Counted from the stretch's first letter, positions 40,790-50,007 are shown. The stretch: DNA of 64,000 nt from Gemmatimonadaceae bacterium (GCA_036504815.1 DASXUN010000019.1:1-64000); one strand, 5' to 3'. Notes: a model not told the origin generated them from the sequence alone. Numbers and translations: made by a program.

Positions 40790-42943
40790 TCACGCCGTTG
40801 GCGCTTCGTCCGGCGTCCTCTCCCCTCGCATCGACGGCACATAGTAATCGCCGACATACTCCATCAACATTCGCCGCGCATTGAACCGGAGGCCGGCCGC
40901 GCGCAGGGCGTGGCGCATCACCTGGATCCAGCGCTGCGGCAGGCCGTTCACGTCGCGGTTGTAGTACATCGGCACAACCGCGGTCTCGAGCAGGTCGTAC
41001 AGTTGCCCCGCCGCGGCCGCGTCGTCCTCCGCAACGCCCTCGCCGGGCTCCGGCGCGATCGCCCAGCCGTTGTGGCCGTTGAACCCTTCCTCCCACCAGC
41101 CGTCCAGCGTGCTCAGCTGCGGCACGCCGTTCAGCGCCGCCTTCATCCCGCTCGTCCCCGACGCCTCCATCGGAATGCGCGGCAGGTTGAGCCAGACATC
41201 CGCCCCCTGCACGAGCACGTGCGCCAAGTGCGTGTCGTAGTCCTCGACGAAGGCGAGCCGTCCCTCGAAGCGGGGATCGCGCGTGGCCTGGTACACCTCC
41301 TGCAGGATCTGCTTGCCGGGGCCGTCGGCCGGATGCGCCTTGCCCGCAAAGATGATCTGCACGGGATGCGATGGGTTGCTGACGATGCGCAGCAGCCGCT
41401 CCACGTCGTGGAACAGCAGGTTGGCCCGCTTGTAGGTCGCAAACCGGCGGGCGAAGCAGAGCGTGAGCGCCTCCGGATCGAGCAGCACCCCCGTGCCGGC
41501 CAGCCGCGCCGCCTCGCGCGTGTGCTGCGTGAAGGCGAGCCGCGCCTGCTCGCGCATATGCACGAGCAGCGTCCGCTTCAGGTGCCGGTGCACCTCCCAC
41601 AGCGCCTGCGCATCCACGGCGAGCACGTCGTCCCAGAGCTTCGGATCGTCCACCCGGTTGCCCCATCCGGCGCCCAGGTGCGTATCGAGCAGCTGCATCA
41701 CGGCATTCGACATCCACGTGGCGAGATGCACGCCGTTGGTGACGTAGGTGATGGGGAGATCCACCGCACGCCGCTCCGGCCAGAGCGATCCCCACAGCTT
41801 GCGGGTGACGGTGCCGTGGACGCGCGAGACGGCGTTGAAGCGCCGGCTCAGCCGGACGGCCGCCGCCGTCATGTGGAACCGCCCCGACGCGTCACTCGGA
41901 TGGTGGCCGATGCGCATGAACGCATCCTGCGAGATGCCGAGTTCGTCCCAGACCGGCCCGGTGCACGCGGCGACGTCGGCGGCCGGGAATGTGTCGTGGC
42001 CGGCGGGCACCGGCGTGTGCGTGGTGAACGTGCTCGACGCGCGGACCGCGTGCACCGCTTCCTTCAATGGAATGCCGGTCGCGACAATCTCGCGAACCCG
42101 TTCGACGAACATGAAGGCGGCGTGTCCCTCGTTGGCGTGCCAGGCCGACGGCGCGATGCCGAGCGCGCGCAGCGCGCGCACGCCGCCAACGCCAAGGAGC
42201 CACTCCTGGCGCAGCCGCATCTCGGGTCCGCCCGCATAGAGGCGGCTCAGCAGCGGGCGGTCGTCAAAGTGATTCTGCTCGAGGTCGGTGTCGAGCAGGT
42301 AGATGGTCACGCGCCCGACGCGCAGTCTCCACGCCCGCACGTAGACGTCGCGCCCCGCCATGCGCACCATCGCGAGATGCGGCGCGCCGTTGGGTCCGTC
42401 GATCGGATCGAGGACGGTGCGCGCGAGGTCGAGCTGCATCGGCGCCTCTTCCTGCCAGCCGTCGGCGCGGACCTCCTGGTCGATGTAGCCGTTGCGATAG
42501 AGAATCCCGACGCCGACGAGCGGCACGCCCAGGTCCGACGCCGTCTTGCAATGGTCGCCGGCCAGCACGCCCAGTCCGCCGGAGTAGATCGGGACCGTGT
42601 GGTGCACCCCGAACTCCGCGCAGAAGTAGGCGATGGTCTCGTTGGCCTGCTGCGGGAAACGCTGCATGAACCAGGTCTGCGACCGCGATTGCTCGGCCGC
42701 CGCCCAACGCATCACCGCATCGAAGTGCGCGAGGAAACCCGGGTCCGCGGCGCACTGCGCCAGCCGCTCCGGTCCCACCTGCAGCAGCAGCTGGAAGGGA
42801 TCGTGCCGCAGGCGCGTCCAGAGCTGATGATCAATGGTGGCGAAGAGCCGGCGGGCCTCGCGGTTCCACGTCCAATTGAGGTTGCACGCGATGTCGACCA
42901 GTCCGTCGAGGCGCTGGGGGAGGAATGGGAAGACGGGCGGCAT
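40790..42943 (-). CDS. glgP: Alpha-glucan (glycogen/maltodextrin) phosphorylase, GT35
   Basis: This 717-residue PLP enzyme releases glucose-1-phosphate from alpha-1,4-glucan. It resembles the shorter phosphorylase type with an N-terminal DUF3417-like part (FLPQRLDGLVDIACNLNWTWN). Motifs are CAEFGVHHTVPIYSGGLGVLAGDH, the phosphate/PLP segment FARRFATYKRANLL and EASGTSGMKAALNGVPQLSTLDGWW, which surrounds the cofactor lysine. ATG 42943 starts the conserved domain; the long frame upstream to 43531 crosses a divergent gene on the other strand and is not used. Confidence 0.9.
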   Translation of the reverse strand: MPPVFPFLPQRLDGLVDIACNLNWTWNREARRLFATIDHQLWTRLRHDPFQLLLQVGPERLAQCAADPGFLAHFDAVMRWAAAEQSRSQTWFMQRFPQQANETIAYFCAEFGVHHTVPIYSGGLGVLAGDHCKTASDLGVPLVGVGILYRNGYIDQEVRADGWQEEAPMQLDLARTVLDPIDGPNGAPHLAMVRMAGRDVYVRAWRLRVGRVTIYLLDTDLEQNHFDDRPLLSRLYAGGPEMRLRQEWLLGVGGVRALRALGIAPSAWHANEGHAAFMFVERVREIVATGIPLKEAVHAVRASSTFTTHTPVPAGHDTFPAADVAACTGPVWDELGISQDAFMRIGHHPSDASGRFHMTAAAVRLSRRFNAVSRVHGTVTRKLWGSLWPERRAVDLPITYVTNGVHLATWMSNAVMQLLDTHLGAGWGNRVDDPKLWDDVLAVDAQALWEVHRHLKRTLLVHMREQARLAFTQHTREAARLAGTGVLLDPEALTLCFARRFATYKRANLLFHDVERLLRIVSNPSHPVQIIFAGKAHPADGPGKQILQEVYQATRDPRFEGRLAFVEDYDTHLAHVLVQGADVWLNLPRIPMEASGTSGMKAALNGVPQLSTLDGWWEEGFNGHNGWAIAPEPGEGVAEDDAAAAGQLYDLLETAVVPMYYNRDVNGLPQRWIQVMRHALRAAGLRFNARRMLMEYVGDYYVPSMRGERTPDEAPTA

Positions 42944-43138
42944 GCCCGCCAAGGTAGGTGCGTCCGGCGGAATGTCCAGCCGAGCATCGCGCCGACGGCG
43001 TCGATCGGGAAACGGATACCCGGTAGGACGAATCCTGACGGGCTGAGGGTCGTTGTGGCCTTTCCCGCAGGTTTGGGCGACATAGACTTGAGAGGGAGGC
43101 CGCTGCCCCGCCAATGCGCGGCGCAGCAAGGAGGAGCC

Positions 43139-43585
43139 ATGAAAGCGCGCGACGTCATGACCGCGCATCCGTCGGTGATCACCCCCGACGAGCCCGTATC
43201 GCGAGCCGCCGAGGTGATGCGCGATCGCCACGTGGGCATGCTGCCCGTCATCGACAACCTCAACGACCGGCGCCTGCGTGGCGTGCTCACCGACCGCGAC
43301 ATCGTCGTGCGCTGCGTCGCCGAAGGACACGGACTCGACAGCGCGGTGCGCGAGGTGATGACGGCCCGTCACCTCACGACCGTGCGGATGGATGACGACG
43401 TTCACACGGTGGCGCACAAGATGCGGCGCGATCACATCCGGCGGATTCCGGTGCTCGCGGCCGACGACCGGGTGGCGGGCGTCGTGGCCGTGGTGGACCT
43501 GGCGACGCGGCTGCGGCCGGCGGATCCCCACATGGTCGAGGGGATCGAGCGGGAGGTGGCGTCACCGGCGGACGCGCGCCCCTGA
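43139..43585 (+). CDS. Tandem CBS-domain protein
   Basis: This 148-residue protein has two CBS motifs: residues about 1-60 (VMTAHPSVITPDEPVSRAAEVM, GMLPVID, GVLTDRDIVVR) and about 67-125 (VMTARHLTTVRMDDDVHTVAHKM, RIPVLAADDRVAGVVAVVDLA). A CBS pair binds adenosyl compounds such as AMP, ATP or SAM and usually tunes a partner. GGAGG lies six bases before ATG 43139. It is divergent from glgP, so an energy-sensing link to glycogen use is possible but only inferred. Confidence 0.92.
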   Translation: MKARDVMTAHPSVITPDEPVSRAAEVMRDRHVGMLPVIDNLNDRRLRGVLTDRDIVVRCVAEGHGLDSAVREVMTARHLTTVRMDDDVHTVAHKMRRDHIRRIPVLAADDRVAGVVAVVDLATRLRPADPHMVEGIEREVASPADARP

Positions 43586-43644
43586 TCCGCGGGCCGCGGT
43601 GACGCTGCGCGCCGGCCCCGCCACGGATTTCGGCGCCAGACGCG

Positions 43645-43681
43645 CGACGGGCCCTATTCCCGGGGGGAACAGGGCCCGTCG
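43645..43681. terminator. Long hairpin between the CBS gene and tRNA-Gly
   Basis: Outer stem CGACGGGCCCT / AGGGCCCGTCG (11 pairs) with an inner TTCCC/GGGAA stem. It lies 60 bases after the CBS stop and just before the end of the opposing tRNA. Confidence 0.65.
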
Positions 43682-43691
43682 GCTAGCTCAG

Positions 43692-43764
<73 letters not shown>

Positions 43765-43903
43765 GTGGTATGGGATTATACCTGACTCCAATGATGGGGA
43801 CAAGCTGGCGTCTGCCGGGGGCTTTCCCCCCTCGGTAAATGACCCTCCGCAGTCGTATTTTGCAGGCGCTCCCCGTGACTGTGCCTCTGCCCCTGAGATT
43901 TCC

Positions 43904-45196
43904 GTGACCCATCAACCCGCCGACTGGTGCGCTCGCGCCGTCTCGCCCGCCGATGCCCTGGCGCTCGTGACGAGCGGCATGAAGGTCTTTGTCCACGGCG
44001 CCTGCGCCACGCCAATGCCGCTGCTCGAAGCCCTCGCCTCGCGCGATGACCTCGAGAATATCAAGCTCTACCACCTCCACCTCGCGGGCCCCGCGCCCTG
44101 GCTCGAGGGCGACAAGTGGCAGCGCTTCCACTCCATCTCGCTCTTCACGGGCCCCGGATTGCGCGGCCCCATCGAGCACGGACACGCCGACTTCGTTCCG
44201 ATCTTCCTCTCGGACGTCCCGTCGCTCTTCAGCTCGGCGCGCGTGGCGCTCGACGTCGCCATCGTGCAGCTGTCGCCGCCGGATGCCCACGGCCATTGCT
44301 CGCTGGGCACCTCGGTCGACACCGCCCGCGCCGCCGTGGATAGCGCGCGGTTCATCATCGCCGAGATCAACGAGCAGATGCCGCGGACGCACGGCAACAC
44401 CAACGTGCCGTTCGACCGGATCGACGCCTTCATCTGCACCAATCGCCCGCTCCTGGACCATGCGGGCGGCGTCGAGAACGAGGTGGAAGGACGCATTGGC
44501 GAGATCATCGCCGGGCTCGTCGAGGACCGTTCCACCCTGCAGATGGGCATCGGCGCCATCCCGGACGCCGTCCTCAGCCGGCTGGGCGACAAACACGACC
44601 TCGGCGTCCACACCGAGATGTTCTCCGACCGGCTGGTCGACCTCATCGAGGCCGGCGTCGTCACGAACAAGTTCAAGCAGGTGCACCCCGGGCGCACCGT
44701 CACGTCGTTCATCAACGGCACCAAGCGCCTGTTCGACTTCGTGCATGACAACCTGGCGGTCGAGTTTCATCCGTGCGACCGCACCAACGACACCGCCGTC
44801 ATCCGGCGCAATCCGCGCGTGGTCGCCATCAACAGCGCCATTCAGGTGGATCTCACCGGGCAGGTGGTCGCCGACTCGTTCGGCCACCGCATCTACTCCG
44901 GCATCGGCGGCCAGATGGACTTCATCCGTGGCGCCGCGCTCTCGCGCGGCGGCAAGGCGATCATCGCGCTGCCCAGCACCGGGAAGAGCGGCACCATCTC
45001 GCGCATCTGCACGGAGATCAACCCGGGTGCCGGCGTGGTGACCACCCGCGGACACGTGCACTGGGTCGTGACGGAGTACGGCGCGGTCAACCTGCACGGC
45101 TGCACGCTCCGTGAGCGCGGCGAGGCGTTGATCTCCATCGCGCACCCGGACTTCCGCGCCGAGCTGTCGAAGGACCTGAAGCGCCTGCGGCACTAG
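43904..45196 (+). CDS. Acetyl-CoA hydrolase/transferase family (4-hydroxybutyrate CoA-transferase-like)
   Basis: This 430-residue enzyme matches the two-domain Cat1/AbfT family that moves CoA between acyl groups via a glutamyl-CoA thioester. Visible segments are VHGACATPMPLLEAL, QLSPPDAHGHCSLGTSVD, GIGAIPDAVLS, LGVHTEMFSDRLVDLIEAG (candidate catalytic Glu in HTEM), YSGIGGQMDFIRGAALS and VTTRGHVHWVVTEYGAVNLHG. The GTG start at 43904 lies before MTHQPADW. Substrates may be acetate, butyrate or 4-hydroxybutyrate; the sequence alone does not decide. It is a single gene followed by a hairpin terminator. Confidence 0.85.
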   Translation: MTHQPADWCARAVSPADALALVTSGMKVFVHGACATPMPLLEALASRDDLENIKLYHLHLAGPAPWLEGDKWQRFHSISLFTGPGLRGPIEHGHADFVPIFLSDVPSLFSSARVALDVAIVQLSPPDAHGHCSLGTSVDTARAAVDSARFIIAEINEQMPRTHGNTNVPFDRIDAFICTNRPLLDHAGGVENEVEGRIGEIIAGLVEDRSTLQMGIGAIPDAVLSRLGDKHDLGVHTEMFSDRLVDLIEAGVVTNKFKQVHPGRTVTSFINGTKRLFDFVHDNLAVEFHPCDRTNDTAVIRRNPRVVAINSAIQVDLTGQVVADSFGHRIYSGIGGQMDFIRGAALSRGGKAIIALPSTGKSGTISRICTEINPGAGVVTTRGHVHWVVTEYGAVNLHGCTLRERGEALISIAHPDFRAELSKDLKRLRH

Positions 45197-45214
45197 CGCG
45201 AGCTGCCGGGGACG

Positions 45215-45250
45215 CCGCGGCCGCCTGCTACGGGCGGCCGCGGTTTCTTT
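45215..45250 (+). terminator. Hairpin terminator after the CoA-transferase gene
   Basis: Stem CCGCGGCCGCC / GGCGGCCGCGG (11 pairs) with a seven-base loop, followed by TTTCTTT. It overlaps the last codons of the opposing metallopeptidase gene. Confidence 0.75.
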
Positions 45251-45623
45251 GTATCGCCGGTTTGCCTGGCTTCGCTGGTTTCGCCGGTTTCGCCCGTCGG
45301 TCGTACACCACCCGCATCACCAGCGACGTGAGCGCGTCGCAGATCGCCTCTTCCAGCGGATGGTCGAGGCCGTTGCGCAATCCGCTGTCCTCGAGCCCCA
45401 CGTGCATCAGTTCGTGCCACAGCACCCGCCAGCGGGCTTCGCCATGCACGGTGCTGCGCAGGAAGATGGTGCGCTGCTCCGACACGAAGCACCCGAACAG
45501 CTCCTCGCCGGGGTCGGCGTACTGCGCAATCACCTTCGGGCTCACGACCTTCACGGCCACGTCGCCGCCGGGACACGGCAGGGTATCGGGAATCTTCGGC
45601 CAGCGACGCCGAGGCATCGGCAC
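45228..45623 (-). CDS. Small zinc metallopeptidase-like protein (HELMH, ImmA/IrrE-like)
   Basis: This 131-residue cytosolic protein has the zinc motif HELMH in RVLWHELMHVGLED (about 69-82) and a downstream acidic helix LEEAICDALTSLV that could give the third ligand (Glu). This is the compact layout of ImmA/IrrE-type peptidases, which cleave repressors. The C-terminus is a short KPAKPAKPGKPA repeat, probably a basic tail. Alternatives are SprT-like proteins. No repressor partner is next to it on the same strand. Start is at ATG 45623 or 45617. Confidence 0.65.
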   Translation of the reverse strand: MPMPRRRWPKIPDTLPCPGGDVAVKVVSPKVIAQYADPGEELFGCFVSEQRTIFLRSTVHGEARWRVLWHELMHVGLEDSGLRNGLDHPLEEAICDALTSLVMRVVYDRRAKPAKPAKPGKPAIQRNRGRP

Positions 45624-45692
45624 GGTTCTCGTGAAAGGGTGGCCCTTCTGCCTAGAACCTGCGTGGGCGCGGACCGTGCGGCCACCCCCCTC

Positions 45693-45734
45693 TTGACAGA
45701 TTCACCCGACACATCTAGTGTATCGGTACACTAG
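45693..45734 (+). promoter_or_regulatory. Promoter with overlapping GntR/YtrA-type operator
   Basis: TTGACA (45693-45698) and TAGTGT (45716-45721) are separated by 17 bases, a near-ideal sigma-70 promoter. A perfect inverted repeat CTAGTGTA, TCGG, TACACTAG (45715-45734) covers the -10 element and the start region. Spacing and symmetry fit a dimeric GntR repressor, and the next gene encodes one, so autorepression of the whole operon is likely. Confidence 0.75.
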
Positions 45735-45746
45735 CACACTATCCCC

Positions 45747-46127
45747 GTGTTTGATCGCATCGACTCCCGCAGTCCCATCCCCATCTACGCCCAGATCGCG
45801 GCCCGCGTCCGCGTGGCGGTCGGCGCCGGCGAGCTGAAAGCCGGCGATGGCCTCCCGTCGGTGCGCGCCCTCGCCTCTCGACTGCGCGTCAACCCCGCCA
45901 CGGTCGTGCAAGCCTACCGCGAACTCGAAGCCGAAGGGCTGGTCCAGATGCGCCAGGGGGCCGGCACCTATGTCACCGACGTGACCCCGGAGCGGCGCGC
46001 CCGCGAACGCGCCGCCGATGCCCGCCGCCTGGTCCGCGACCTGCTCGCGGAGGCCGCCCGCCGCGGCATCACCGCTGCCGACCTCAAACACGCGCTCAAC
46101 GACGAACTCGAGGAGACCACGCGATGA
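45747..46127 (+). CDS. GntR-family (YtrA subfamily) transcriptional regulator
   Basis: This 126-residue protein has a GntR winged helix-turn-helix (about 10-75: PIYAQIAARVRVAVGAGELKAGDGLPSVRALASRLRVNPATVVQAYRELEAEGLVQ) and only a short helical C-terminus (about 80-126), the mark of YtrA-type regulators. These normally control ABC transporters encoded next to them, as here. The GTG start at 45747 lies about 20 bases after the predicted transcription start, without a clear ribosome site. The stop overlaps the ABC ATPase start (ATGA). Confidence 0.92.
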   Translation: MFDRIDSRSPIPIYAQIAARVRVAVGAGELKAGDGLPSVRALASRLRVNPATVVQAYRELEAEGLVQMRQGAGTYVTDVTPERRARERAADARRLVRDLLAEAARRGITAADLKHALNDELEETTR

Positions 46128-47023
46128 GCGACGCAATCGCGCTGAAGCACGTGGCCTACCGCCCCGCCAGGGAGTTCGCCATTCGCGACCTCACGATGAC
46201 GGTTCCGACGGGCGCCATTTACGGCTTTCTCGGACCGAACGGTTCGGGCAAAACCACGACCATCAAGCTGATCCTCGGCATGCAGGAGGCCGACGACGGC
46301 CTCATCGAGGTGCTGGGGCACCAGATCCCGCAGGGCGCGCCGCAGGCGCTCGCCCGGCTGGGCTACGTCCCCGAACGGGTGCACCTGTATGCCTCGCTCA
46401 CCATCGGCGAGATGATGGACCACCACCGCGCGTTCTATACGACGTGGGATCCGTCGCGCGCCGAGGAACTGCGGCGACAGTTTGCCCTCCGCTCGGAGCA
46501 GAAGATCGAGCGACTGTCCAAGGGCGAGGCCGGCAAGTTGATGATGCTCCTGGCCCTCGCCACCCAGCCGGAACTGCTGGTGCTGGATGAGCCCACCGAC
46601 GGGCTCGATCCGGTGGTGCGGCGCGACGTGCTCGGCGCGCTCGTCGAGTATGTCTCGACGCGCAACGCCACCGTGCTGGTCTCCAGCCACCTCGTGCACG
46701 AGCAGGAACGCGTCTGCGACTGGGTGGGCGTGATGGACAATGGCGCGCTCGTCGCCGAAATGCCGATGAACACCTTCCGCAGCGGCATCAAGCGGCTGCG
46801 CGTCAGCGGCGCGCCGCCCGTGCTGCCGGCCGCGCCGTTCACGCTGCTGGGCCGCACGCCGACCGCTGGTTCCGAGGAGGAGTGGGGTGTGCGCGGGTGG
46901 CAGCCCCAGATGGCCGCGTGGCTCGCGGCGCAGGGGGCAACCCTGCGCGAGGTGATTGACCTGGATCTCGAGGAGAGCTTCGTGGAGCTGTTGAGCACCG
47001 CGCGCTCAGGGGGGACTGCCTGA
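46124..47023 (+). CDS. ABC transporter ATP-binding subunit
   Basis: This 299-residue ATPase has Walker A GPNGSGKTT (about 39-47), Q-loop region YVPERVHLYASLT, signature-like LSKGEAGKLMML (a variant of LSGGQ), Walker B LLVLDEPTDGLDP and the switch His in VSSHLVHE. The C-terminal 80 residues extend beyond the ATPase core, as in drug-export and lantibiotic-type ATPases. It is translated with the regulator before it and the permease after it, sharing one to four bases with each. Confidence 0.92.
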   Translation: MSDAIALKHVAYRPAREFAIRDLTMTVPTGAIYGFLGPNGSGKTTTIKLILGMQEADDGLIEVLGHQIPQGAPQALARLGYVPERVHLYASLTIGEMMDHHRAFYTTWDPSRAEELRRQFALRSEQKIERLSKGEAGKLMMLLALATQPELLVLDEPTDGLDPVVRRDVLGALVEYVSTRNATVLVSSHLVHEQERVCDWVGVMDNGALVAEMPMNTFRSGIKRLRVSGAPPVLPAAPFTLLGRTPTAGSEEEWGVRGWQPQMAAWLAAQGATLREVIDLDLEESFVELLSTARSGGTA

Positions 47024-47685
47024 TGTTCCGCGCCGTTCTCTATACGCAGTGGAAGTGGACCCGGCCAGTCATCGTACTGGCGGTCCTCATCGCGGGCTAC
47101 ATCCCGGTGAACGCGATGCGCGCGATGCCGTACAAGTCGCTCGACACCTACCACATTCCGTCGCTGTACTACGGGATCGTGGGCGCGAGCGCCATGTACC
47201 AGTTGCTCGCGCTCGGATTGGCGGTGGTCGTGGCCATTGCCGCGTGGCAGGCCGACGCCAGCCGCCAGCACGTGTATGCCCTGTCGCTCCCCGTCCCTCG
47301 CTGGCGCTTTGTGCTGCTGCGATTCGTCGCTGGCGCCGCGTTGCTGGGCATCGTCGCGGTGTCCGTGGGACTGTTCGGCGGCATCGCCGCCGCCATCGCC
47401 CCGCTGCCGCCGATGCTGCATGCCTACCCGGTGGGTCTGGCGGTTCGATTCTGGCTCGGCGCGCTGGTGCCATTTGCCCTGGTCTTCGCGTTGCTCAGCA
47501 GCAACCCTCGCGTGGTGCGCCTGCTCGTGGCATCGGTGGCGGCCATTGCGGTCGTGGACTTGCTGCTCGCCGGCTTCGGCGCCACGGAAAAGCCGGTGGT
47601 GATGGGCTGGTTCTTCGACGCGATCTATTCCGATCGCGGCCCGCTCGCCGCCTTCCTCTCCAAGTGGATGCTCGTGGATGTCTAG
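47023..47685 (+). CDS. ABC transporter permease subunit
   Basis: This 220-residue protein has about six hydrophobic segments (residues about 15-32, 52-76, 92-120, 125-150, 160-180 and the end), as in ABC-2-type permeases. The ATG at 47023 shares its first base with the TGA of the ATPase gene, and its own stop overlaps the next gene by eight bases. Two copies would form the membrane part. The cargo is not evident; YtrA-regulated exporters often handle peptides or envelope-stress compounds. Confidence 0.8.
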   Translation: MFRAVLYTQWKWTRPVIVLAVLIAGYIPVNAMRAMPYKSLDTYHIPSLYYGIVGASAMYQLLALGLAVVVAIAAWQADASRQHVYALSLPVPRWRFVLLRFVAGAALLGIVAVSVGLFGGIAAAIAPLPPMLHAYPVGLAVRFWLGALVPFALVFALLSSNPRVVRLLVASVAAIAVVDLLLAGFGATEKPVVMGWFFDAIYSDRGPLAAFLSKWMLVDV

Positions 47686-48871
47686 CGGTCGCGTTCGCGC
47701 GGCCTGCGCCGCGCTCTGCCTTGTATCGCTCGTCCGGGCGCCGGCGCTGGCCGCGCAAGGCGACTCGCTGCTGGTACGGCGCGACGCGCTGCGCGCCCGT
47801 GCCGAGTCGCTGGCGGCGCGGGTAGCTCAGATCGAGGCGGCTACGCGAGATTCCGGGTTGGTGGTCACCGTGCAGGCGATGGGCTACACGCTGCGCACCA
47901 CCACCACGTTGCAGCCGGTCGCGAGCGCGGCGCTGGCCCAAGCCGCTGGCTCCGCGCGAGAGTTGCTGGGCAGCGAGGCCGACTCGCTGACCCGGCGCGT
48001 GCACTTCACGCTCCGTGAGAGCTGGTCGCTCTACCGCACGTCGCTGCTTCCGTTTTCGCGTCCGACAGTGGCAACTACCAAGGGCCGCCTCGCGCAGGTC
48101 TCGCTCGAAGCGACCATGGATGCGCGCGGCGTCGCCGGCACGACGCTCCCGTATCCGGTGGACCGCGACGAATTGGCGGCCGGCATTCTCAATGTGCTCG
48201 AGCGCGCCGTCGCGCTGCGGCTCCCCGATCCGGTGGCGCCGTGGCTCAACACGCGCGTGCCGCTCCGCGCGACGATGTCGTCGGTGAGCGCCGAACTGTA
48301 TCGCGCCCTCGCTACGGCCGACGCCGCTGTCGTGCGTCGGTGCGTGGCCGGCGATCGCCGCGCGTGTCGCTCCGGCTTCGCGCTCGACTCGATGCCGGCC
48401 GATCGCATCGGGGCCTGGTACGACGACTCTGACCTGCCGACCCTCGCGCGCACGGCTGGCGACGCGATGCAGCGGTCGTGGATGTACCAGCACCTCAGCC
48501 GCGACGAACAGGATGCGTGCGTGGGGGAGCGCCGTCCGGAGGCGTGCCGCCATATGCTCTCGCTCATTCCGCCCGAGGCATTCCGCATCCCCATGCCCGA
48601 CGCCGCACGCGCGTCGCTGGCGCGACTCGCCATGGAGATTGGCGGACCGCAGGCGGTGTCGCGGTTGCGCACGAGTTCCGCTGCCACCGTCGGCGGCCAG
48701 CTCGCCGCGGCGGCGGAAATCCCGGCGGACGAACTCCTCGGCCGCTGGATGCAGCAGGTGATTGCGGCGCGGCCCCACTCGCCGCTCCCCGGCGTGGTCT
48801 TCGTGGTCGCGAGCCTCGCGTGCATCGGCGTCTGCCTCGGCTGGGCGATGAGGAGCGCACCATGGAGATGA
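47678..48871 (+). CDS. Membrane-anchored periplasmic protein of unknown function (ABC operon, protein 1)
   Basis: This 397-residue protein starts with a signal or anchor (about 5-27, ending ALAAQ) and ends with one membrane helix (about 370-390, PGVVFVVASLACIGVCLGW). The bulk is therefore predicted to lie outside the cytoplasm. A coiled stretch (about 32-55) is followed by alpha/beta sequence with two Cys pairs, RRCVAGDRRAC and ACVGERRPEAC, likely disulfides. I do not recognise the family. It overlaps the permease gene by 8 bases and the next gene by 10, so the proteins are made together and probably work with the transporter. Confidence 0.6.
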   Translation: MSSGRVRAACAALCLVSLVRAPALAAQGDSLLVRRDALRARAESLAARVAQIEAATRDSGLVVTVQAMGYTLRTTTTLQPVASAALAQAAGSARELLGSEADSLTRRVHFTLRESWSLYRTSLLPFSRPTVATTKGRLAQVSLEATMDARGVAGTTLPYPVDRDELAAGILNVLERAVALRLPDPVAPWLNTRVPLRATMSSVSAELYRALATADAAVVRRCVAGDRRACRSGFALDSMPADRIGAWYDDSDLPTLARTAGDAMQRSWMYQHLSRDEQDACVGERRPEACRHMLSLIPPEAFRIPMPDAARASLARLAMEIGGPQAVSRLRTSSAATVGGQLAAAAEIPADELLGRWMQQVIAARPHSPLPGVVFVVASLACIGVCLGWAMRSAPWR

Positions 48872-50007
48872 CCGTCCGCCGCGCCGCGGGGATCGCCGTG
48901 GCTGCCTTCGCGCTGTTGCTCCTGGCTTGGCCGCCGCGCCCCGCCGGTCCGTCCTATGGCACGCAGGTGCGACGCCTGACGAGTGCGGTGGATCGCGTGC
49001 GTCTTGCCAATGTCTCCACCCGCGACACCCTGCGCGCCGTGGAGAGCGCCTTCTGGTCGCGCCAGGTGCGCGATTCCGTGCAGCGGGTGATCCGCGGGTG
49101 GCCGGGCGCGGACCGCAACCGAATCGTCGTGGATGCGCGCGTGCCCGGTTCGCTGCAGCGACATATCGCGGCCAACTACACCGTCACCCACGCGTCCCTG
49201 CCTCGACTGATCGCACACCCGGTCCTCGTGGTCGTGGACACCGGCCGAGCGTACCGCCTGCGCAGTACGCTTTCGATCGAGGGCGGCGACGCCGCCGCGC
49301 CGTACTGCGCCATCGTGGTTCGCGTGCGGGTCAGCGACGAAGCGCTCAGCGACCCGGCGCGCATGGCGCGCGACGTGCAGCGCGCGCTCGGCACGAACTT
49401 TCCGCAGGCCAGACACCTTGGGCTGTGCGGTTTCGAATCCGCCTTCGGCCTCCCGTCGCCCGCCATGCGGCGCTGGTTGATCGAGCGCGAATACAGGCCG
49501 GTGGGTGGCGGTTACGATCCGCAGCGCCCGCCGCTCCTGATGCGCCAGTTGAGCGATTACATCAACCCGTATTTCGGGTCGCGCAGCGACAACGGCGCGC
49601 TCTTCCTACGCGCGCGCGGGTGTGCGGCCGGACGCGAGGAGCAGTGCCTCGACGTGCTGGCGCCGGTGAGCGATCGTCCCCTGGGCGTGGTGACCGACGT
49701 CGCCTCCGACTGGCGCTGGTTCGGATGGTACTGGCAGGGCTCGTACGACTTGATGAATGCACTGGCCACGAGCCTGGGGACCGACCGCTTCGCCGTGTTG
49801 TGGCGCGGCAACGCGGCGCCGCCTGAAGCCTACCGTCAGCTTACCGGCGTTCCCGTCGACTCGCTCGCCCGCCGCGTCCTGATGGGCAAGGTGCCGCCAA
49901 TGCGCGCCGGTGCATCCGTCAGTGTCATCGAGTTCGTCATTACGCTCCTCATCGCCGCCGCGTTCGCCGGTCTTGCGACCCTGTCGCATCCGCGCCGTCG
50001 GCGCTGA
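48862..50007 (+). CDS. Membrane-anchored periplasmic protein of unknown function (ABC operon, protein 2)
   Basis: This 381-residue protein has an N-terminal membrane helix (about 7-25), a large outer part and a C-terminal helix (about 352-372) with a basic end (HPRRRR), the same topology as the preceding protein. The outer part has RGCAAGREEQC, similar to the Cys pairs of protein 1. The segment LGTDRFAVLWRGNAAPPEAY recalls the C-terminus of periplasmic gluzincin-like (peptidase MA) proteins, yet no HExxH is present. A non-catalytic relative is possible. Function unknown. Confidence 0.6.
   Translation: MEMTVRRAAGIAVAAFALLLLAWPPRPAGPSYGTQVRRLTSAVDRVRLANVSTRDTLRAVESAFWSRQVRDSVQRVIRGWPGADRNRIVVDARVPGSLQRHIAANYTVTHASLPRLIAHPVLVVVDTGRAYRLRSTLSIEGGDAAAPYCAIVVRVRVSDEALSDPARMARDVQRALGTNFPQARHLGLCGFESAFGLPSPAMRRWLIEREYRPVGGGYDPQRPPLLMRQLSDYINPYFGSRSDNGALFLRARGCAAGREEQCLDVLAPVSDRPLGVVTDVASDWRWFGWYWQGSYDLMNALATSLGTDRFAVLWRGNAAPPEAYRQLTGVPVDSLARRVLMGKVPPMRAGASVSVIEFVITLLIAAAFAGLATLSHPRRRR

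Noticed and set aside
40772-43585. A 937-codon plus-strand ORF continuing into the CBS gene frame.
   Set aside because: The part opposite glgP is a shadow; only the last 148 codons, with their own GGAGG ribosome site, form the CBS gene.
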